Source of the DNA: an uncultured Sulfitobacter sp.
Lineage (GTDB): Bacteria > Pseudomonadota > Alphaproteobacteria > Rhodobacterales > Rhodobacteraceae
DNA: 64,000 bases
Assembly (NCBI RefSeq): GCF_947502895.1
Contig: NZ_CANNBM010000002.1
Coordinates: 991,152-1,055,151, forward strand
Reading direction: 5' to 3'
Below, piece after piece: positions 60,958 through 64,000 of this stretch (position 1 is its first letter; every line of letters begins with the position of its first letter). The notes under the pieces are model-generated. The model was given only the letters and a program-made list of their open reading frames with translations. It made no database searches and was not told where the DNA came from. The position numbers and the translations under genes were made by a program.

Positions 60958-62771
60958 GCGTTCGGCGAACAAACCGGTTTTTGCCCCATGCTGTGACCCG
61001 CGAAGATCGCGCTGACGGCACGGTACTGCTAACTTCTGACTACCGTTTGGGGCCAGTGGCACGCACAACTGGCGAATGGCTGGACAGCTGGGCAAATACC
61101 GCCCCAACCCGTACATTCGTCGCCGAAAGAAGCGGTAAGGGCTGGCGCGAGCAGAGTTACAGCGAGACCCTACAGAAGGTGCAGGGCATCGCAAGCGCGC
61201 TGCTGGGCCGCGGCATGGGAGCGAATACCCCCATTGTGATCATGTCGGGAAATGGTGTCGATCACGCGCTGCTTGCCCTTGCAGCGCAATATGTCGGCAT
61301 CCCTGTTGTACCACTGGCCGAGCAATATTCTCTGGTGGCGGCAGCCCACGGACGCCTACAGCAAGCATTCGAACTCATCCGCCCGAAAATGGTCTATGCG
61401 ATAGACGCGGCTCAATACGGCGCGGCGCTTTCGCTTGATCTGTTCGACGGGGTAGAGGTTGTCACATCGCACAATGCGACCTCCGCGATGACTTCTTTTG
61501 ATGCGCTGGTTGCCGGAGATGCTGCTGCTGATCTGAATGCCGCCCGTGCGCTTGTCGGTCCCGATACCGTTGCCAAAATCCTGATGACGTCAGGGTCAAC
61601 TTCTGTGCCAAAGGGGGTGCTGACCACCCATCGGATGCTTTGCGTCAATCAGACCCAGCTGGCCGACACATTGCCCTTTCTGCGCGAACATCCGCCGCGC
61701 ATTGTTGACTGGCTGCCTTGGAACCACGTATTTGGCGGCTCGCATAATTTCAACCTGATGCTGGCCAACGGCGGCTCGCTGTATATCGACGATGGCAAAC
61801 CGGCACCGGGTGTATTCGATCGGACAATCGAGAACCTGCGTATGGTTACCGGCACCATGTGCTTTAACGTGCCTGTAGGGTTTCAGCTCCTGCTCGGCGC
61901 ATTGCAATCCGATCAATCCCTACGCCAAAGGTTCTTTGAAAACCTCGATATGATCTTTTATGCAGGTGCGTCCCTGCCCCAAGACGTATGGGAAGGGTTC
62001 GAGGAAATGGCTATGGAGGTGAAAGGCTGCGTGCCTTTGATGACATCCTCGTGGGGGCTGACAGAAACAGCGCCCGCGCTCTTGCTACAACAAGAGCCAA
62101 CAGACAGGTCCGGTGTTGTCGGTGTGCCTGTGCCTGACGCCACTTTGAAACTGATCCCCAATGACACCAATCGCTTTGAAGTGCGCGCAAAAGGGCCGAA
62201 TGTGATGGGCGCCTATTTCAACGCACCTGACAAGACGGCCGCAGCGTTTGACGAAGAAGGGTTTTTCATCACCGGTGACGCGATGCAGTTCGTTGACGCT
62301 GCCGACGTGAACAAAGGTTTGAAATTCGATGGCCGCATAAGCGAGGATTTCAAGCTGCTTACGGGCACATGGGTACGCGCGGCACAGCTGCGCATTGATA
62401 TGCTTGCCTGCCTTGCCCCGCTGGCCGCCGATCTTGTGATCACCGGCGCAGATAAAAACCAGATCGGATTGATGATCTTTCCCAACACCGCAGCGTTGAA
62501 AGACAGCGGCTTTGACCTGAGCGATACTGGCGGTGCCTTAACAGATCAGGCGCTGCACGCTGAGATCAAATCCCGCCTTGGCGCACATGCCGTGGGGGCC
62601 AGCAGCTCAACCCGCGTGGCGCGTGCCATTGTACTCGCCACACCGCCCTCCATGCCAGACGGCGAGATGACGGCAAAAGGCAACCTCAACTTCCGCAAGA
62701 TACTCACAGGGCGCGCAGATATGTTGACGCGGCTTTACAATACACCTGACCCCGCTGTCATAACACTCTGA
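60954..62771 (+). CDS. fcs: Feruloyl-CoA synthase (hydroxycinnamate-CoA ligase)
   Basis: A 605-residue adenylate-forming ligase that activates ferulate, caffeate or coumarate to the CoA thioester. The AMP-binding motif is 'ILMTSGSTSVPKGVLTTHRM'; 'MTSSWGLTETAPALL' and 'FITGDAMQFVDAADVNKGLK' are further core motifs, the latter part and 'RISEDFKLLTGTWVRAAQLR' being distinctive of feruloyl-CoA synthases. The usual C-terminal catalytic Lys lies in 'MTAKGNLNFRKIL'. It overlaps the MarR gene by 4 bases and precedes the amidohydrolase gene by 12. Confidence 0.93.
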   Translation: MSVRRTNRFLPHAVTREDRADGTVLLTSDYRLGPVARTTGEWLDSWANTAPTRTFVAERSGKGWREQSYSETLQKVQGIASALLGRGMGANTPIVIMSGNGVDHALLALAAQYVGIPVVPLAEQYSLVAAAHGRLQQAFELIRPKMVYAIDAAQYGAALSLDLFDGVEVVTSHNATSAMTSFDALVAGDAAADLNAARALVGPDTVAKILMTSGSTSVPKGVLTTHRMLCVNQTQLADTLPFLREHPPRIVDWLPWNHVFGGSHNFNLMLANGGSLYIDDGKPAPGVFDRTIENLRMVTGTMCFNVPVGFQLLLGALQSDQSLRQRFFENLDMIFYAGASLPQDVWEGFEEMAMEVKGCVPLMTSSWGLTETAPALLLQQEPTDRSGVVGVPVPDATLKLIPNDTNRFEVRAKGPNVMGAYFNAPDKTAAAFDEEGFFITGDAMQFVDAADVNKGLKFDGRISEDFKLLTGTWVRAAQLRIDMLACLAPLAADLVITGADKNQIGLMIFPNTAALKDSGFDLSDTGGALTDQALHAEIKSRLGAHAVGASSSTRVARAIVLATPPSMPDGEMTAKGNLNFRKILTGRADMLTRLYNTPDPAVITL

Positions 62772-62783
62772 GGAGATCCCCCG

Positions 62784-63656
62784 ATGGTCGACATCTCGAA
62801 AGTCCGCGCAATCGACATTCACACACACGCAGAAGAGCCCTGCGGCTGCCACGGTGACGATGGTTATGACGATCTGCAATCCACGATGGCTGCCTATTTT
62901 CGCGCACCGTGGAAGCATCCGCCCACGATCGAGGAGACCGCCGCTCACTACCGCGCACAAAACATCGCTGCGGTAATTTTTCCCGTCGATAGCGAACGCG
63001 AGACAGGCTACCGCCGCTATAAAAACGAAGAAGTAGCGGAGCTGGCTGCGGCAAATGACGACGTGTTGATTCCCTTCGCATCGATTGATCCGTGGAAGGG
63101 CAAGATGGGCGTGCGGGAGGCACGGCGATTGATCAAAGACTTCGGGATCAAGGGGTTCAAGTTCCACCCCACCATGCAAGGCTTTTATCCCAATGACCGC
63201 ATGGCATACCCCCTCTACGAGGCGATTGCAGAAGAAGGCGGCATCGCCCTGTTCCATACAGGCCAAACGGGCGTCGGGTCGGGCATGCCCGGTGGCAACG
63301 GTATGCGGCTGAAATACTCCAACCCGATGTATATGGATGATGTTGCGGTCGACTTTCCCGAACTGAAGATCATTCTCGCGCACCCCAGCTTTCCCTGGCA
63401 GGAAGAGGCGCTGGCCGTGGCCCAACACAAACCCAATGTCTATATCGACCTGTCCGGTTGGTCACCCAAGTACTTTCCCGAAATTCTGGTGCGCTACTGC
63501 AACTCGATCCTAAAAAAGAAAGTACTGTTTGGCTCCGACTGGCCGATGATTACCCCCGAGCGCTGGCTCGCAGACTTTGAAAAAATCGCCATCAAGGACG
63601 AGTTGCGCGAGGATATCACTAAAAACAACGCAGCACGTCTGCTCGGGTTGGGTTGA
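62784..63656 (+). CDS. Amidohydrolase family protein (CouO-like, beta-ketoacyl-CoA hydrolase candidate)
   Basis: A 290-residue TIM-barrel metal hydrolase of the amidohydrolase-2 family. Metal and catalytic residues: His-x-His at the start ('AIDIHTHAEEP'), a His after 'GFKFHPTMQ', the His of 'IILAHPSFPWQ' and the Asp of 'LFGSDWPMITPERW'. In non-beta-oxidative coumarate pathways a related enzyme (CouO) hydrolyses 4-hydroxyphenyl-beta-ketoacyl-CoA; its place after feruloyl-CoA synthase makes this role likely here, but it remains an inference. Confidence 0.87.
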   Translation: MVDISKVRAIDIHTHAEEPCGCHGDDGYDDLQSTMAAYFRAPWKHPPTIEETAAHYRAQNIAAVIFPVDSERETGYRRYKNEEVAELAAANDDVLIPFASIDPWKGKMGVREARRLIKDFGIKGFKFHPTMQGFYPNDRMAYPLYEAIAEEGGIALFHTGQTGVGSGMPGGNGMRLKYSNPMYMDDVAVDFPELKIILAHPSFPWQEEALAVAQHKPNVYIDLSGWSPKYFPEILVRYCNSILKKKVLFGSDWPMITPERWLADFEKIAIKDELREDITKNNAARLLGLG

Positions 63657-63786
63657 TATGGCGATCCCAGCGCGCGCTGGAGCGGTTGAAATCACGTATC
63701 AGGCAAACGAATGAAAACGGTATGCAGCGTCACAATCAACCGGGTCTAGAAAGGTATAAGGCATAACTATTAATTGTTGCGATATG

Positions 63787-63805
63787 AGACAACATAGTGT
63801 TGTCT
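63787..63805. promoter_or_regulatory. Inverted repeat before the exported-protein gene
   Basis: AGACAACA (63787-63794) and TGTTGTCT (63798-63805) are perfect 8-base inverted repeats with a 3-base spacer, directly before a TTGACC (63805-63810), a possible -35 box. It is a candidate operator for the MarR-type regulator of the cluster. The surrounding 268-base gap (63657-63924) shows nothing else I can support. Confidence 0.5.
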
Positions 63806-63924
63806 TGACCTCACAAAAACCAAAGGTCCGCTGGAGTTTGGTCAGGCTAAGGGCAACAACAGATTGCCCGGCAACGCCTGCCCATTTAGGACCGATAGAT
63901 AAAAATCACCATTAGGGAGAGATT

Positions 63925-64000
63925 ATGGGACGTCGTTTAGTATTTGGGGGTAGTTTACTTGGGGCTGCTTTTGCGTTTGTTTTGGGTGGGACTGCTTCAT
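63925..64000 (+). CDS. Exported protein start, cut by window edge (likely TRAP receptor)
   Basis: The ATG at 63925 follows an AGGGAGAG ribosome site by 6 bases. The 25 residues before the edge, 'MGRRLVFGGSLLGAAFAFVL' and then GGTAS, form a typical signal peptide, so the product is exported to the periplasm. In hydroxycinnamate clusters of this group a TRAP-type binding protein is common at this place, but only the signal peptide is visible and the identity is an inference. Confidence 0.6.
   Translation, partial: MGRRLVFGGSLLGAAFAFVLGGTAS

Noticed and set aside
1..64000. CRISPR arrays, insertion sequences, prophage or toxin-antitoxin pairs
   Set aside because: No regular spacer-repeat pattern, transposase or phage structural gene, and no small paired toxin/antitoxin frames with known motifs were found.

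Overview
The window reads as chromosomal DNA of a marine alphaproteobacterium of the Rhodobacteraceae (Roseobacter group). This rests on GC-rich, densely packed genes, many ATGA-type overlaps, TRAP transporters of the TAXI and DctPQM kinds, a BMP-type purine/nucleoside ABC system beside xanthine dehydrogenase, polyamine and hydroxycinnamate catabolism, and a DnaE typical of the group. Genus cannot be fixed from the sequence alone.

Layout. 1-6.8 kb: core genes (hisS cut by the left edge, slyX, an unknown lipoprotein, dnaE, a small secreted protein). 6.9-16.6 kb: a purine operon, xdhA-xdhB-xdhC, then an ABC importer (ATPase, two permeases, a small three-helix membrane protein between them, BMP-type binding protein), closed by a terminator. 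16.6-18.0 kb: an orphan ectoine synthase gene (ectC) in a two-gene unit with an EamA transporter. 18.1-22.3 kb: GST, then an overlapping chain of aldo/keto reductase, FAD oxidoreductase, DUF938 methyltransferase and GH25 lipoprotein. 22.3-32.9 kb: dimethylglycine/sarcosine dehydrogenase-like protein, GlcD-type oxidase, gamma-glutamyltransferase, 2-hydroxyacid dehydrogenase, SH3 protein, quinone reductase, BON-MscS channel.

33-44.3 kb: tRNA-Gln(TTG), a gene-free stretch, a broken quinone reductase/LysR pair, a TAXI-TRAP system, an MFS transporter, a nitric-oxide-response unit (nnrS, a 51-residue membrane protein, divergent nsrR-type regulator with a palindrome between), then a decayed catabolic locus with relics of a P450, a thiolase, a TRAP DctQ subunit, a ketopantoate-reductase-like protein and an acyl-CoA ligase around one intact acyl-CoA dehydrogenase.

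44.3-59.4 kb: MFS transporter, M20 peptidase, sterol desaturase-like protein, EamA transporter, TetR regulator, then an Old Yellow Enzyme/NAD-binding oxidoreductase, an amidase, a four-gene polyamine ABC importer, and, convergent to it, N-carbamoylputrescine amidase and acetylpolyamine amidohydrolase. Together these form a polyamine uptake and breakdown region. 59.7-64 kb: hydroxycinnamate catabolism (enoyl-CoA hydratase, MarR regulator, feruloyl-CoA synthase, amidohydrolase) and the start of an exported protein that is probably a TRAP binding protein.

I found no CRISPR array, insertion sequence, prophage or restriction/defence island. The best leads are the orphan ectC-transporter unit, the small membrane proteins inside the purine-uptake and nitric-oxide units, the oxidoreductase lacking one of the usual iron-sulfur cysteines, and the in-frame inserts in both xanthine dehydrogenase subunits.
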